Assembly (NCBI RefSeq): GCF_900116545.1
Contig: NZ_FPCK01000003.1
Coordinates: 248,001 to 312,000, forward strand
DNA from: Devosia crocina
Lineage (GTDB): Bacteria; Pseudomonadota; Alphaproteobacteria; Rhizobiales; Devosiaceae
Length of the DNA stretch: 64,000 nt
Direction: 5' to 3'
Part shown: in pieces, positions 46,209 through 56,648 of the stretch
Layout of the letters: each line of letters starts with the position of its first letter
Position numbering within the stretch: the stretch's first letter is position 1
Notes under the pieces: generated by a model
Seen by the model: the letters and a program-made list of their open reading frames with translations, nothing else
Told to the model about the DNA's origin: nothing
The model's database searches: none
Program-made: the position numbers and the translations under genes

Positions 46209-46289
46209 TCCTCACTCCTCAACGATCGCCTCTTCCTTGAGGGAAGAGCTGGGATAAGGGATCAGTCTCTCGACAAACCTCGATGCTGG

Positions 46290-46339
46290 ACCCCTCATCC
46301 GATCCCTCGGACCACCTTCTCCCCTCGAGGGGAGAAGGA
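46290..46339. repeat. Extragenic repeat (CCCCTCATCC...GGGGAGAAGG type)
   Basis: Starts CCCCTCATCC and contains the dyad CTTCTCCCCTCGAGGGGAGA. Same family as the repeats at 48011-48056 and 48091-48140. Lies in the 200-base gap before purH. Confidence 0.65.
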
Positions 46340-46412
46340 AGACCGCCTTGGACTCCGCCGTCACTTCGTGCTAGCGGAGCCGCAATTCAATTCTCCAGTT
46401 GGGCACGGTTTC

Positions 46413-47996
46413 ATGAGCAAGACGGTCACGGTCGGGCGGGCACTGCTTTCAGTTTTCGACAAGTCGGGCATGGCGGACTTTGCCCGCGGCCTTTCCGAGG
46501 CCGGTGTGGAACTGGTGTCCACCGGCGGCACGCACAAGCTCATCAGCGAAACCGGTCTGCCGGTGCGCGAAATCGCCGACCTTACCGGCTTTCCCGAAAT
46601 GATGGATGGCCGGGTCAAGACGCTCCATCCCAAGGTGCATGGCGGGCTTTTGTCGGTGCGCGACAATGCCGAGCATCAGGCCTCCATGTCCGAGCACGAC
46701 ATCGGCGCCATCGACCTCGTTGCCGTCAATCTTTATCCCTTTGAAAAGACCGTCGCTTCGGGCGCTAGCTATGACGAGATCATCGAGAACATCGACATCG
46801 GTGGCCCCGCCATGGTGCGCTCTGCCGCCAAGAACCACGCCTTTGTGACGGTCGTCGTTGACCCCAACGACTATCCCGCCATTTTGGAAGCCATCCGCAA
46901 TGGCGGCATCCCGTTCGAACTACGCCAGAAACTCGCGGCAAAAGCCTACGCCCGCACCGCCGCCTATGATAGCGCCATCTCCTCCTGGTTCGCCCGGGAG
47001 ATCGACTTCGCCGACGTCAGCTATCGCAGCTTTGCCGGAAGCTTGCGCGAAGTCATGCGCTATGGCGAAAACCCGCACCAATGGGCCGCCTTTTACGCCA
47101 CCGGCGAAAACCGCCCGGGCGTTGCAACGGCGAACCAGGTGCAGGGCAAGACGCTCTCCTACAACAATATCAACGACACCGACGCCGCCTTCGAACTGGT
47201 CTCCGAATTCGATCCCAACGAGACTGCTGCCGTTGCCATCATCAAGCACGCCAATCCCTGCGGCGTCGCCACCGGCGCCGATCTCGTCGAAGCCTATAGG
47301 AAGGCTCTCCGCACCGACCCGGTCTCTGCCTTCGGCGGCATCGTCGCCACCAATCGGGAGATCGACGCCGAGACGGCTACCGAGATCGTCAAGGTTTTCA
47401 CCGAAGTGATCGTCGCCCCCTCCGCCACAGCGGAAGCGCAAGAGATCATCGCCGCCAAGAAGAACCTGCGCCTCCTGCTGACCGGTGGTCTCGCCGACGC
47501 AAAAGCCGAGGGCCTCGTCGTCAAATCCGTTGCCGGGGGCCTTTTGGTGCAGAGCCGCGACAACCAGAATGTCGACGATTGCGATCTCAAGGTCGTCACC
47601 AAGCGCGCCCCGACCGAAGCGGAACTCGCTGACCTCAAACTCGCGGCAAAAGTCGCAAAACACGTCAAATCCAACGCCATTGTCTATGTGAAAGACGGCG
47701 CCACGGCCGGCATCGGCGCCGGCCAGATGTCGAGGGTCGATTCCGCCCGCGTCGCCCATCGCAAGTCGATCGACGCCGCCGAGGCAGCGGGCCTCGAGGG
47801 TGCACTGACGGCGGGGTCGGTCGTCGCCTCCGACGCTTTCTTCCCCTTTGCGGATGGCCTCGAAGCCCTCGTCGCCGCCGGCGCCACTGCCGTCATCCAG
47901 CCCGGTGGTTCGATGCGCGACGACGAAGTCATCGCCGCCGCCGATGCTGCCGGGATTGCCATGGTCATGACCGGGATGCGGCATTTCCGGCATTGA
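46413..47996 (+). CDS. purH: Bifunctional AICAR transformylase / IMP cyclohydrolase
   Basis: Last two steps of IMP synthesis in one 527-residue protein. The N-terminal MGS-like cyclohydrolase domain (about 1-195, with STGGTHKLI and [12 protein letters not shown]) is followed by the transformylase domain with the catalytic Lys-His in [14 protein letters not shown] at 46413 is selected by family alignment of [20 protein letters not shown]. Complete and typical. Confidence 0.97.
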   Translation: MSKTVTVGRALLSVFDKSGMADFARGLSEAGVELVSTGGTHKLISETGLPVREIADLTGFPEMMDGRVKTLHPKVHGGLLSVRDNAEHQASMSEHDIGAIDLVAVNLYPFEKTVASGASYDEIIENIDIGGPAMVRSAAKNHAFVTVVVDPNDYPAILEAIRNGGIPFELRQKLAAKAYARTAAYDSAISSWFAREIDFADVSYRSFAGSLREVMRYGENPHQWAAFYATGENRPGVATANQVQGKTLSYNNINDTDAAFELVSEFDPNETAAVAIIKHANPCGVATGADLVEAYRKALRTDPVSAFGGIVATNREIDAETATEIVKVFTEVIVAPSATAEAQEIIAAKKNLRLLLTGGLADAKAEGLVVKSVAGGLLVQSRDNQNVDDCDLKVVTKRAPTEAELADLKLAAKVAKHVKSNAIVYVKDGATAGIGAGQMSRVDSARVAHRKSIDAAEAAGLEGALTAGSVVASDAFFPFADGLEALVAAGATAVIQPGGSMRDDEVIAAADAAGIAMVMTGMRHFRH

Positions 47997-48010
47997 ACTG
48001 CAGATAAAAC

Positions 48011-48140
48011 CCCCTCATCCGGCCCTTTGGGCCACCTTCTCCCCGAGAGGGAGAAGAATAGAGGTGCTCGCCAAAGACACGATGCCATTCCTCTCCCTCT
48101 CGGGGAGAGGTGGCTCGGCGAAGCCGGGTCGGTGAGGGGG
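48011..48140. repeat. Pair of inverted extragenic repeats
   Basis: Left unit 48011-48056 (CCCCTCATCCGGCCCTTTGG...) and right unit 48091-48140 (CTCTCCCTCTCGGGGAGAGG ... GGTGAGGGGG) are imperfect inverted copies of each other around a 35-base spacer. Probably a REP-like pair that can fold into one long stem after purH. Confidence 0.65.
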
Positions 48141-48246
48141 ATTTTCCATTTCAGGCGTCCAGCCGTCCCCCTTCCGGTAAGACCTTCTTGACGCCCCTCT
48201 GGCACACTCCTTGCCGCCGGCAGTGACCCCGGCATGAGGACATTTC

Positions 48247-49602
48247 ATGCGGCTGGCGGTTCCAACCGATCTTCATGGCTTGCTGTCGACCGGGCTTTTG
48301 CGCTCGGTGGGATCGCTCGGCATCAAGGTTGCGACCGCCGGGCTGACCTACATCACCTATGTCGTCCTCTCGCGCACCATGACCGAGAGCGAATACGGTC
48401 ACTTCGCTTTTGGCCTGGCGCTGGCGACTGTTCTCGCCATCCTTGCCGGCATGGGCCAGTCGACCGCCATCCTGCGCCTTTGGCCGCAATTGCGCGGGCG
48501 CGGGGAAAACCGCGATGCCGAGGCTGTCGTCGCCGCTGGCTCCGCCATCACCATCGGGGCAAGCCTTGTCGTTGCCGGTCTCCTTTGTGTCGTCGCCGTC
48601 TTCAGCATTCCCTTTCTGCCGCCACGCGAAACGGTTAATCATTTTATCGGCGCCGCTTTCCTCGTCCTGCCCATGGCGCTGGCCGAGTACAATTCCTCCG
48701 TGCTGCGCGCCCAGAATTCGCTTTGGACCGCGCTTGTGCCGCGCGACATCATCTGGCGCCTTGCCTTGCCGCTCGCAGTGATCGGGCTCTTTGCCATGGG
48801 CGTGGTGCTGAGCGGGCCGGATGCCCTGACCCTTTCAGCAGCTCTTCTGATCGGTGCCCTTGTGCTTCAGGCCTGGCTGGCCTTGCGCCGCTGCTATGTC
48901 GTGCTGCCGCGCCTTGCTCCCGTTCGCGCCCATTGGCAGCGCTGGGGCAAGCTCAGCAAATGGCTGCTGCTCGGCGCCCTGATCGAAACCTTTACCCTTA
49001 ATGCCGACGTGATCCTTGTCGGCCTTATGCTCGATCTTGAAAGCTCGGGGCTCTATTTCAACGCCTTCCGCACCGCCGGATTGATGACGCTCTTCACCTT
49101 TGCCATTGAACTCGTGATCGCCCCCATGGTGGCCGAACACTATCACGCTGGCGCCATGCGCAAGGCCCAGGCCATCACCGCTCTTTGCGCCTGGGCGGGG
49201 TTCGTCTTTTCGCTCCTGATCTTTGCCCTCTTTCTCGGCTTTGGCGATTTCATTCTTTCGCTCTTCGGTCCGGCCTATGCCGAAGGGAGCCTCGTCCTCG
49301 TGCTTCTAGCGCTTGGACTTCTGTTCGACGCGGCCACCGGCCCCTCGAAAATCGTGATGATGATGACGGGCCACGAGCGTGCCTATGTCGCCATTTTCGG
49401 CGCCATCATGGGACTTGGCTTTCTGGTTCAAATCGTCGTCATCCCCATCTGGGGCATTGTCGGCGCCGCCGCGGTCAATATGGGCGCGCGCATCATCGCT
49501 CAGATCGCCATAGCCCTTTGGTGCCGCTATCGGATCGGGCTCGACACTAGCCTTTTGGGCGCCCTGGCTGTCCCGCGGCTCACCGATGCCGCGGCCCGCT
49601 AG
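48247..49602 (+). CDS. Polysaccharide flippase-like (MOP/Wzx) membrane protein
   Basis: A 451-residue integral membrane protein with about twelve transmembrane helices, of the MATE/oligosaccharidyl-lipid flippase superfamily (the layout TYITYVVLSRTMTESEYGHF is the characteristic first segment). Likely moves a lipid-linked glycan across the inner membrane. There are no glycosyltransferases beside it, so the substrate cannot be inferred. Confidence 0.85.
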   Translation: MRLAVPTDLHGLLSTGLLRSVGSLGIKVATAGLTYITYVVLSRTMTESEYGHFAFGLALATVLAILAGMGQSTAILRLWPQLRGRGENRDAEAVVAAGSAITIGASLVVAGLLCVVAVFSIPFLPPRETVNHFIGAAFLVLPMALAEYNSSVLRAQNSLWTALVPRDIIWRLALPLAVIGLFAMGVVLSGPDALTLSAALLIGALVLQAWLALRRCYVVLPRLAPVRAHWQRWGKLSKWLLLGALIETFTLNADVILVGLMLDLESSGLYFNAFRTAGLMTLFTFAIELVIAPMVAEHYHAGAMRKAQAITALCAWAGFVFSLLIFALFLGFGDFILSLFGPAYAEGSLVLVLLALGLLFDAATGPSKIVMMMTGHERAYVAIFGAIMGLGFLVQIVVIPIWGIVGAAAVNMGARIIAQIAIALWCRYRIGLDTSLLGALAVPRLTDAAAR

Positions 49603-49603
49603 A

Positions 49604-49629
49604 CCGTACCCGTGAGTACGGTTCTTCTT
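49604..49629 (+). terminator. Terminator after the flippase gene
   Basis: CCGTAC and GTACGG form a 6-bp stem, followed by TTCTTCTT. A GTG inside the loop is in frame with leuC but is not a credible start. Confidence 0.6.
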
Positions 49630-49701
49630 GACCAAAAACCCGGTTCGGGATTAGAACCGATCCAAACTTCCATTCCTGGCCCCTCGGAAAATTACACGCA
49701 A

Positions 49702-51111
49702 ATGACCAAGGCTCGCACGCTTTACGACAAGATCTGGGACGACCATCTGGTTCAGAACAATCCGGACGGCACGAGCCTTCTTTATATCGACCGCCACCTC
49801 GTTCACGAAGTGACGAGCCCCCAGGCTTTCGAAGGCCTCAGGATGAATGGCCGCAAGGTACGTCATCCCGAGCGCACCCTGGCTGTGGTCGATCACAACG
49901 TACCGACCACAGATCGCTCGCTGCCCAATCCGGATCCGGAAAGCGCTACCCAGATCGCAGCGTTGGCCGACAACACGCGCGAATTCGGCATCGAATATTA
50001 CGACGCGTTCGACAAGCGTCAGGGCATCGTCCACATCGTTGGCCCCGAGCAGGGCTTTACCCTGCCGGGCATGACCATTGTCTGCGGGGACTCTCACACC
50101 TCGACCCACGGCGCGTTTGGCGCGCTGGCCCACGGCATCGGTACGTCCGAAGTCGAGCATGTGCTGGCGACCCAGACGCTTCTGCAGCAGAAGGCCAAGA
50201 ACATGCTGGTGCGTGTCGACGGCCAGCTGCCCCCCGGCGTCACCGCCAAGGATATCATTCTTGCCATCATCGGCGAGATCGGCACGGCTGGCGGCAATGG
50301 CCACGTCATCGAATTTGCCGGCGAAGCCATCCGTTCGCTTTCGATGGAAGGCCGCATGACGGTCTGCAACATGACCATTGAAGGTGGCGCCCGCGCCGGC
50401 CTCATCGCTCCCGATGAAAAGACTTTTGCCTATGTCAACGGCCGCCCACGTGCGCCCAAGGGCGCTGCTTGGGACATGGCCCTCGACTACTGGAAGACGC
50501 TCTATACCGACGAGGGCGCCCATTTCGATAAGGTCGTGGTGCTCGACGCGGCAAAACTCCCGCCGATCGTGTCCTGGGGCTCTTCGCCCGAGGACGTGAT
50601 CTCGATCACCGGCGCCGTGCCCAATCCCGACGACATCCCTGACGAAACCAAGCGCGCCTCGAAGTGGCGGGCCCTCGACTATATGGGCCTCAAGCCCGGC
50701 ACGCCGATCACCGAGATCAAGCTCGATCGCGTCTTCGTCGGCTCCTGCACCAATGGCCGCATCGAAGACCTGCGCGCTGCAGCTGCCGTTGTTGGCGATC
50801 GCAAGGTCGCCGCGCATGTCTCGGCCATGGTCGTGCCGGGCTCGGGCCTCGTCAAGGAACAGGCGGAAGCCGAAGGCCTCGACGTCGTCTTCAAGAATGC
50901 CGGGTTCGAATGGCGCGAGCCGGGCTGCTCCATGTGCCTTGCCATGAACCCGGACAAATTGAAGCCCGAAGAGCGCTGCGCCTCGACCTCGAACCGCAAT
51001 TTCGAAGGCCGTCAGGGTTTCAAGGGCCGCACCCACCTCGTTTCCCCCGCCATGGCCGCTGCCGCCGCCATTGCCGGCCACTTCGTCGATATCCGCGAGT
51101 GGAAGCACTGA
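49702..51111 (+). CDS. leuC: 3-isopropylmalate dehydratase large subunit
   Basis: Aconitase-family [4Fe-4S] enzyme of leucine synthesis, isomerising 2- to 3-isopropylmalate with LeuD. The three cluster cysteines are in GSCTNGR and [10 protein letters not shown]. Family alignment starts at [17 protein letters not shown], so the ATG at 49702 (469 aa) is used rather than a GTG 30 codons upstream. It is not next to leuD, which is 10 kb away on the other strand, as is usual in Rhizobiales. Confidence 0.96.
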   Translation: MTKARTLYDKIWDDHLVQNNPDGTSLLYIDRHLVHEVTSPQAFEGLRMNGRKVRHPERTLAVVDHNVPTTDRSLPNPDPESATQIAALADNTREFGIEYYDAFDKRQGIVHIVGPEQGFTLPGMTIVCGDSHTSTHGAFGALAHGIGTSEVEHVLATQTLLQQKAKNMLVRVDGQLPPGVTAKDIILAIIGEIGTAGGNGHVIEFAGEAIRSLSMEGRMTVCNMTIEGGARAGLIAPDEKTFAYVNGRPRAPKGAAWDMALDYWKTLYTDEGAHFDKVVVLDAAKLPPIVSWGSSPEDVISITGAVPNPDDIPDETKRASKWRALDYMGLKPGTPITEIKLDRVFVGSCTNGRIEDLRAAAAVVGDRKVAAHVSAMVVPGSGLVKEQAEAEGLDVVFKNAGFEWREPGCSMCLAMNPDKLKPEERCASTSNRNFEGRQGFKGRTHLVSPAMAAAAAIAGHFVDIREWKH

Positions 51112-51129
51112 AACTCAGTCACCGTCATT

Positions 51130-51240
51130 GCCGGCCATCCTCGGACATGTTCCGGGGACCGGGCAATCCATATCCCGGCTGACGCTGAAGCATGGATCAC
51201 CCGGACAAGCCGGGTGATGACGATGGAAGGGAGACGTTTC
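51130..51240. repeat. Extragenic repeats (CCGGACAAGCCGGGTGATGA type)
   Basis: Contains the dyad CACCCGGACAAGCCGGGTGA and half-related TCATTGCCGGC... and GGGCAATCCAT segments. Related copies lie at 51736-51770 (GTCATTGCCCGGCTTGTCTG) and 58925-58985 (GGGACAAGCCCGGTGGTGAC). Confidence 0.55.
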
Positions 51241-51242
51241 GG

Positions 51243-51674
51243 ATGAGCACATCGCAGATCGATTGGCACGACCGCTTCGCCCCGACCCTCGATGACATCG
51301 AAGCCATGGCCAGCAAGGCCCTGGCTGAACTCCCCGAGCCATTCAAATCCCTTGCCGCTGACGTCACCTGTTCGGTGGCCGAATTCGCCGAGGACGACAT
51401 CCTCGCCCATTTCGAGATGGAAAGCCCGTTCGAGCTCATGGGCCTTTTCACCGGTATTGGGCTGACCGAAGACGGCGCCGTGCCCCAGACCGGGCAGATG
51501 CCCAATACGGTCTTTCTTTATCGTCGCGCCATTCTCGATTATTGGGCCGAAAACGACGACAACACGCTGGGGGAAGTCGTGACCCACGTCTTGATCCACG
51601 AACTCGGCCACCATTTCGGCTTTTCCGACGAGGACATGGAAGCCATCGAAGCCCGCGCCGACGCGGAAGAGTGA
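51243..51674 (+). CDS. Minimal metallopeptidase (DUF45/COG3824-like zincin)
   Basis: A 143-residue acidic protein ending in the zinc motif HVLIHELGHHFGFSDEDME, a HExxH with a downstream Asp that completes a metzincin/gluzincin-like site. It matches the short predicted Zn-protease family COG3824. ATG at 51243 follows GGAGACG. The substrate is unknown. It lies between leuC and yciB, separated by REP-like sequence. Confidence 0.85.
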   Translation: MSTSQIDWHDRFAPTLDDIEAMASKALAELPEPFKSLAADVTCSVAEFAEDDILAHFEMESPFELMGLFTGIGLTEDGAVPQTGQMPNTVFLYRRAILDYWAENDDNTLGEVVTHVLIHELGHHFGFSDEDMEAIEARADAEE

Positions 51675-51800
51675 GCGGGCTCAGTACCGTCACCTCCGGC
51701 CTGGCGCCGCGATTGACCGCTCTAAATACTCCGCCCGTCATTGCCCGGCTTGTCTGGGCAATCCATCTCCGGTGGTGCCCGATCGACCTAAGTGCCGAAA

Positions 51801-51826
51801 CAAAAATCCCCGCTTTCGCGGGGATT
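51801..51826 (-). terminator. Rho-independent terminator of yciB
   Basis: On the minus strand ATCCCCGC-GAAA-GCGGGGAT is followed by TTTTTG. It lies about 25 bases after the yciB stop. Confidence 0.85.
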
Positions 51827-51851
51827 GTCTCGGTTCGCTAGGATCAAAAAC

Positions 51852-52469
51852 TCAGCTCTCGACCACCACATTGGGCGGCGAGGCGGGTTCGTTGACCGGA
51901 GCATATTTGCTTAAGAGCGGCATCTGGCTGAGGGAAAACAGCACGGTCAGCGGCATGACGCCCCAGACCTTGAAGGCCACCCAAAAATCGGTCGAGAAAT
52001 TGCGCCAGAGGATTTCATTGATCACTGCGAGCACGAAAAAGAACACGCCCCAATTCAGCGTCAGGCGCCACCAGCCCTCGGGTCGGAGCTTGTAAACTTC
52101 GCCGAAGACATACTTGAGCAGCGACTGGCCAAAGAGCAGTCCACCGAGCAGCACCGAGCCGAAGAGCACATTGGTGATGGTCGGCTTGACCTTGATGAAG
52201 GTGTCGTCCTGCAACCACAGCGTCAGCCCGCCGAACACCAGCACCACGGCGCCGGTAACCAGCGGCATGACCGCGATTTTCTTGAGGATCACCCAGCTCA
52301 GCGCCAGCGAAATGGTCATCGCGCCCATGAACCAGGCCGTGGCGACAAAAATGTCGGCGCGCGCATTGGCGATGAAGAACACCACCAAGGGCCCCAGTTC
52401 GAGGGCGAGCTTGGTGACTTGCGGACGCAGCTCGTCCCAACTGACGTCTGCTTCGGCTTTTTCGGTCAT
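51852..52469 (-). CDS. yciB: Inner membrane-spanning protein YciB (septation protein A family)
   Basis: Five-helix inner-membrane protein of the YciB/IspZ family (205 aa). [36 protein letters not shown] and the conserved [18 protein letters not shown] are family signatures. Known members affect envelope integrity and septation. It is the last gene of the dapF-mtaB-ftsY-yciB series. ATG at 52469 is chosen over one four codons upstream. Confidence 0.92.
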   Translation of the reverse strand: MTEKAEADVSWDELRPQVTKLALELGPLVVFFIANARADIFVATAWFMGAMTISLALSWVILKKIAVMPLVTGAVVLVFGGLTLWLQDDTFIKVKPTITNVLFGSVLLGGLLFGQSLLKYVFGEVYKLRPEGWWRLTLNWGVFFFVLAVINEILWRNFSTDFWVAFKVWGVMPLTVLFSLSQMPLLSKYAPVNEPASPPNVVVES

Positions 52470-52717
52470 TGATCGTTCCATGGCATATCCCGCCACTGTG
52501 ATGGCACCCGCCCCGCGATGCAAGCGATAGGCGCCAAGAATGGTCAGATTTTGGCGGCGGGGAGCGCTGACTTAGACCAACCCCTCACCCTAACCCTCTC
52601 CCCGAAGGGGCGAGGGGACTGGTCCGGCGGTCTTGAACGGAAAGTGCCCCAGACGCGATGCAATCCCCTCGCCCCTTCGGGGAGAGGGTTAGGGTGAGGG
52701 GCATCTTCAACCCAGCA
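52470..52717. other. Gap between ftsY and yciB
   Basis: About 250 bases with no gene. It is dominated by the 37-bp inverted repeat described separately. Confidence 0.6.
52581..52701. repeat. Perfect 37-bp inverted repeat with 47-base loop
   Basis: Arms 52581-52617 (starts CCCCTCACCCTAACCCTCTC) and 52665-52701 are exact reverse complements. Each arm also contains its own short hairpin (CCCCTTCGGGG). Sits just after the ftsY stop on the minus strand. Looks like a paired REP unit or small non-coding MITE. Confidence 0.8.
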
Positions 52718-53929
52718 TCACTCCTCCCCCGCAATGGCCCGGGCGAAATCGCGCGCTGCGAATGGCTCGAGATCGTCGACACCCTCGCCGACGCCGATGA
52801 AGTGCACCGGCAGCCCAAATTTGCGGGCGATGGCCACCAGAATGCCGCCGCGGGCGGTGCCATCGAGCTTGGTCATCACAAGCCCCGTCACCCCCGCGCG
52901 TTTTCCAAAAATCTCGACCTGTTTCAGCGCATTTTGTCCGGTCGTCGCATCGAGCGTCAAAAGCGTTGCGTGCGGCGCGCTGGGGTCGACCTTCTTGATG
53001 ACGCGGATGACTTTTTCGAGTTCATCCATCAGCTCTTCGCGGTTTTGGAGGCGCCCGGCGGTATCGATGATCAACACATCGCGCCCTTCGGCCCTCGCCT
53101 GGGTAACCGCATCGAAAGCAAGGCCCGAAGCATCGGCACCTGCGGGCTTGGCGATGACAGGCGCGCCCGTGCGCTGGCCCCAGACCTGCAACTGCTCGAT
53201 GGCTGCGGCCCGGAACGTGTCGCCGGCGGCCAGCATGATCGACTTGCCTTCGGCCGCGAACTTTTGCGCCAGCTTGCCGATGGTCGTCGTCTTGCCCGAA
53301 CCGTTGACCCCGATCATCAGGATCACGAAGGGTTTTTGCGCCGTGTCGACGGCAAGGGGCCGCGCGACCGGCCCTAGAACCTTTTCGACCTCTGTAGCGA
53401 GCACCGAGCGCACATCGCTGCCGGAGATTTCGCGATCGAAGCGATCGCGCCGTAGCGTCTCGGTGATGGCCATGGCTGTTTCGAGCCCGAGATCGGCCTG
53501 GATCAGGACGTCTTCGAGCTCGTCGAGCGTCGCCGCATCGAGCTTGCGCTTGGTAAAGACCGAGGTGATGGAACTGGTTAGATTGTCCGAGGAGCGCCGA
53601 AGACCCGTCGTCAGCCGCGAGAACCAGCTCTGGCGTGGCGCTTCGGCTGTTGCCGGCGCCGGGATGATCGGTTGGCTATCCGCGATCTCGGCGGCACGCT
53701 CTTCGATTTCCTCGACATAGTCGGGCGTCGTCTCGGGCGGGCCGGGCGGCGGCAGGTCTTCCTCCGGCGCCGGCGTTTCGGTTTCCGGCTCGGGCGTCGG
53801 CGGCACGGCATCGGGCGTTATCGGTAAAGGCTCGAGAGGCGTCTCCGGCTGCGTTTCGGCTGGCGCAGGAGAGGGATCGGGCTCGGTGCCGAACAAGCGT
53901 TTGAAAAAACCCGATACCTTATCGCTCAT
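52718..53929 (-). CDS. ftsY: Signal recognition particle receptor FtsY
   Basis: SRP receptor GTPase that delivers Ffh-bound ribosomes to the translocon. After an acidic Pro/Glu-rich A domain (about 1-110) come the N domain and G domain with GVNGSGKTTTIGKLAQ, DTAGR and TKLDGTARGG. Length of 403 aa is usual. It begins 3 bases after the mtaB stop. The partner Ffh is encoded 3 kb away. Confidence 0.96.
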   Translation of the reverse strand: MSDKVSGFFKRLFGTEPDPSPAPAETQPETPLEPLPITPDAVPPTPEPETETPAPEEDLPPPGPPETTPDYVEEIEERAAEIADSQPIIPAPATAEAPRQSWFSRLTTGLRRSSDNLTSSITSVFTKRKLDAATLDELEDVLIQADLGLETAMAITETLRRDRFDREISGSDVRSVLATEVEKVLGPVARPLAVDTAQKPFVILMIGVNGSGKTTTIGKLAQKFAAEGKSIMLAAGDTFRAAAIEQLQVWGQRTGAPVIAKPAGADASGLAFDAVTQARAEGRDVLIIDTAGRLQNREELMDELEKVIRVIKKVDPSAPHATLLTLDATTGQNALKQVEIFGKRAGVTGLVMTKLDGTARGGILVAIARKFGLPVHFIGVGEGVDDLEPFAARDFARAIAGEE

Positions 53930-53932
53930 CGT

Positions 53933-55219
53933 CTACCCTTGGTCTGTCACGCACGCGTGGTTGGAGGCGCTAGTAACTTCACCCACGAGCCCATCAGGGC
54001 CAAAATCGGTTACCGAAACGGTAACGAGTTCGCCCGCCTTCACATCCGCAACGCGGACCGGCAAAAATTGTTCGGTGCGACCGATGCCGCCGCGCTCCAT
54101 CAGCACGCTTTCCGTCCGGCCTAGCCGGGTGGCGCAAAGGGCGGCAAACTGGCGCTCGCCCGCCATGCGCAACCGGCGCGTGCGATCCCGCGCCACCGCC
54201 TTGTCCACCTGCGGCATGCGCGCGGCAGGGGTGCCGGGGCGGGGGGAGTAGGAGAAGGCATGAATATAGGTCAGCCCGGCTTCAGCGATGAAGCGCAGCG
54301 AATTTTCGAACATCGCCTCGGTTTCAGTCGGAAAGCCGGCAATGATGTCGGCGCCTAAAACGATTGCGGGCCGGATGGCGCGGAGTTTTTCGACCACTGC
54401 CAGCGCGTCGTCCCGCAAATGTCGCCGCTTCATGCGTTTGAGAATGAGATCGTCGCCGGACTGCAAGGACAAATGCAGGTGCGGCATGAGCCGCGCTTCG
54501 GCCATGGCCTCATAGAGCGCGGGGTCGGCTTCGATCGAATCGATCGATGAAATGCGCAAGCGCGGCAGGTCCGGCACGTGCCGCAGGATCGATTGCACCA
54601 GCATGCCCAGCGTCGGCGCGCCCGGCAGGTCGGGACCATAGGAGGTGATGTCGACGCCCGTCAGCACCACCTCGCGATAACCATTGCCGACCAATCGCTT
54701 GATCTGCTCGACGACCAGACCCATCGGCACCGAACGCGACGGGCCGCGGCCAAAGGGGATGATGCAGAAGGTGCAGCGATGATCGCAGCCGTTCTGCACC
54801 TGAACGAAAGCGCGCGTGTGCCCGTCCATGCCCTCGATCAGGTGGCCGGCCGTTTCCCGCACGCTGCCGATATCGTTGACCTGACATTTGTCGTTGAGGG
54901 GAACGCCGAAAACCAGTGGCGCGTAGCTTTCGGCCTTGAGCTTGTCGTCGTTGCCAATGACAAGATCGACCTCGTCCATGTTCCCAAACGTGCGCGCCTC
55001 GGTTTGGGCGGCGCAACCCGTGACGATGATCCTGGCTGCGGGGTGCTCGCGCCTTGCCTTTCGCACTGCTTGCCGCGCCTGTTTGACCGCCTCGGCGGTC
55101 ACTGCGCAGGTGTTGACGATGATGGCATTGTCGAGCCCGGCCTTTTCCGCCTCCGCCTTCATCACCGCGCCTTCAAAGGCATTGAGCCGGCAGCCGAATG
55201 TCAGCGTCTCGACCGTCAT
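53933..55219 (-). CDS. mtaB: tRNA t6A37 methylthiotransferase MtaB
   Basis: Radical-SAM enzyme that adds a methylthio group to N6-threonylcarbamoyladenosine at tRNA position 37. An N-terminal UPF0004 domain with three Cys (TFGCRLN, NTCAVTAEA, TGCAAQ) holds the auxiliary cluster; the radical-SAM cluster is CDHRCTFC in residues around 145. A C-terminal TRAM-like stretch follows. Its ATG overlaps the dapF stop by ATGA, so the two are coupled. Confidence 0.95.
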   Translation of the reverse strand: MTVETLTFGCRLNAFEGAVMKAEAEKAGLDNAIIVNTCAVTAEAVKQARQAVRKARREHPAARIIVTGCAAQTEARTFGNMDEVDLVIGNDDKLKAESYAPLVFGVPLNDKCQVNDIGSVRETAGHLIEGMDGHTRAFVQVQNGCDHRCTFCIIPFGRGPSRSVPMGLVVEQIKRLVGNGYREVVLTGVDITSYGPDLPGAPTLGMLVQSILRHVPDLPRLRISSIDSIEADPALYEAMAEARLMPHLHLSLQSGDDLILKRMKRRHLRDDALAVVEKLRAIRPAIVLGADIIAGFPTETEAMFENSLRFIAEAGLTYIHAFSYSPRPGTPAARMPQVDKAVARDRTRRLRMAGERQFAALCATRLGRTESVLMERGGIGRTEQFLPVRVADVKAGELVTVSVTDFGPDGLVGEVTSASNHACVTDQG

Positions 55220-56097
55220 CAAGCGGCCTTGCTGCGCGTCCAGGCGCCGGATGCAGGATCAAATTCACCGCGCCATTCGAACTCGGCAGGGCCTGTGAGT
55301 GTGACGCGATCGTCGGCTTGCCATTCGACCACGAGATCGCCGCCCGGCAGGGTCACGGTAGCCTTGCGCGCGGTCCGGCGCGTCCGCGCGCCATTGACCA
55401 GTGCCGCGCAGGCCGCCGTACCACAGGCCTCGGTAAGGCCCGCACCACGCTCCCAGACGCGCAGGATGATCTTGTCCGGCTCGACCACCTGGGCGATGCC
55501 GATATTGGCGCGTTCGGGGAAAATCGGATGGTTTTCAAGCAGCGGCCCGAACCGGTCGAGCGCATAAGACCAGACATCGTCCTTGACCCAGAAGGTGGCG
55601 TGCGGATTGCCGATCGACATCACCGAGGGCGAATGGAGGACAGGCGCGTCGATCGGCCCGATCTGCAGTTCGATCGTCCTTGTGTCGGCAAATTCTTCGG
55701 CGAGGGGAATATCATACCAGGCAAATTTCGGCGTGCCCATGTCGACGGTGACGAGCCCGGTTTCCGCCTCTTCACCAAACAAAATCCCGGCCACGGTCTC
55801 GAAGGTAAACCGCTGGCGTCCCTGTTCGGCGCTCAGGAATTGCACCACGCAGCGCATGCCATTGCCGCAGGCCTGGGCGCGAGAACCGTCGGAATTGATG
55901 ATCTCGACATAATTGGCCGTGCCGGGCATGCGCGCGTCATGGATCGCCATGATCTGGTCGAACCTGGTTTCAACCCGGGCATTGATCGCGATGGCAGCTT
56001 CGGGCGTGACGCGATCTTTGCGGCCGCGCATGTCGGCGACGATAATCTGGTTGCCCAGCCCGTTCATCTTGAGAAAGGGTGCGTTGCTCAAAGCCAA
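55219..56097 (-). CDS. dapF: Diaminopimelate epimerase
   Basis: Interconverts LL- and meso-diaminopimelate for lysine and peptidoglycan synthesis. Both catalytic cysteines are visible, in QACGNGMRC and [23 protein letters not shown] opens the protein. 292 aa, typical. First gene of the dapF-mtaB-ftsY unit. Confidence 0.96.
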   Translation of the reverse strand: MALSNAPFLKMNGLGNQIIVADMRGRKDRVTPEAAIAINARVETRFDQIMAIHDARMPGTANYVEIINSDGSRAQACGNGMRCVVQFLSAEQGRQRFTFETVAGILFGEEAETGLVTVDMGTPKFAWYDIPLAEEFADTRTIELQIGPIDAPVLHSPSVMSIGNPHATFWVKDDVWSYALDRFGPLLENHPIFPERANIGIAQVVEPDKIILRVWERGAGLTEACGTAACAALVNGARTRRTARKATVTLPGGDLVVEWQADDRVTLTGPAEFEWRGEFDPASGAWTRSKAA

Positions 56098-56210
56098 AGC
56101 CCATGTCTTGTTCCGGCCTTATATGGCGGAACTGACATGGAATTGCCAGTGCATGGGCGGCATGAGAGCGTCCTGACACATGCTGTCGCCGTGGAGGGGG
56201 AAAAGACGAT

Positions 56211-56648
56211 ATGAGCGAACGCGTTTCATCCCGCATTGCCGAGGCCGTAGCGGGCTTGCCCTTGAAGCCTCATCTGCGGGTTCTCGAGATCGGCTGCGGC
56301 CCGGGCGTCGCTGCGCGGCTCGCTAGCCGGCAGCTGACAAGAGGCATGATCCTCGCCATTGATCGCTCGCAAAAGGCCATCGATCAGGCCTGCGCCGGTT
56401 CAACGGAAGAGCTGGCGACCGGGCGTCTCGATTTCCGCTGTGTCGCCGCCGAGGATTTCACGCTTGCGCCGGACGAGCAAAAATTCGATCTCGCTTTTGC
56501 CATGCGTGTCGGCGCGCTCGATGGCCGCCATCCCGAACTTGAAAGACAGGCGCTCGGGCGGATCAAGGCGGCTCTCAGCCCCGAGGGCATTCTCATCATC
56601 GATGGCGCTGCGCCTATCGCCGCTGCTGATTTGCCGGACTTTTCTTGA
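56211..56648 (+). CDS. Small class I SAM-dependent methyltransferase
   Basis: A 145-residue methyltransferase with a good motif I (HLRVLEIGCGPGVAARLASR) and motif II (MILAIDRS), plus FDLAFAMRVGALDG. It lacks the C-terminal extension that usually gives substrate binding, so it is shorter than most relatives. Substrate unknown. Overlaps no other gene; lies between dapF and the ffh leader. Confidence 0.8.
   Translation: MSERVSSRIAEAVAGLPLKPHLRVLEIGCGPGVAARLASRQLTRGMILAIDRSQKAIDQACAGSTEELATGRLDFRCVAAEDFTLAPDEQKFDLAFAMRVGALDGRHPELERQALGRIKAALSPEGILIIDGAAPIAAADLPDFS

Noticed and set aside
49612..49701. GTG start giving a 30-residue longer LeuC
   Set aside because: The GTG lies inside a terminator hairpin and the extra residues do not match the LeuC family.
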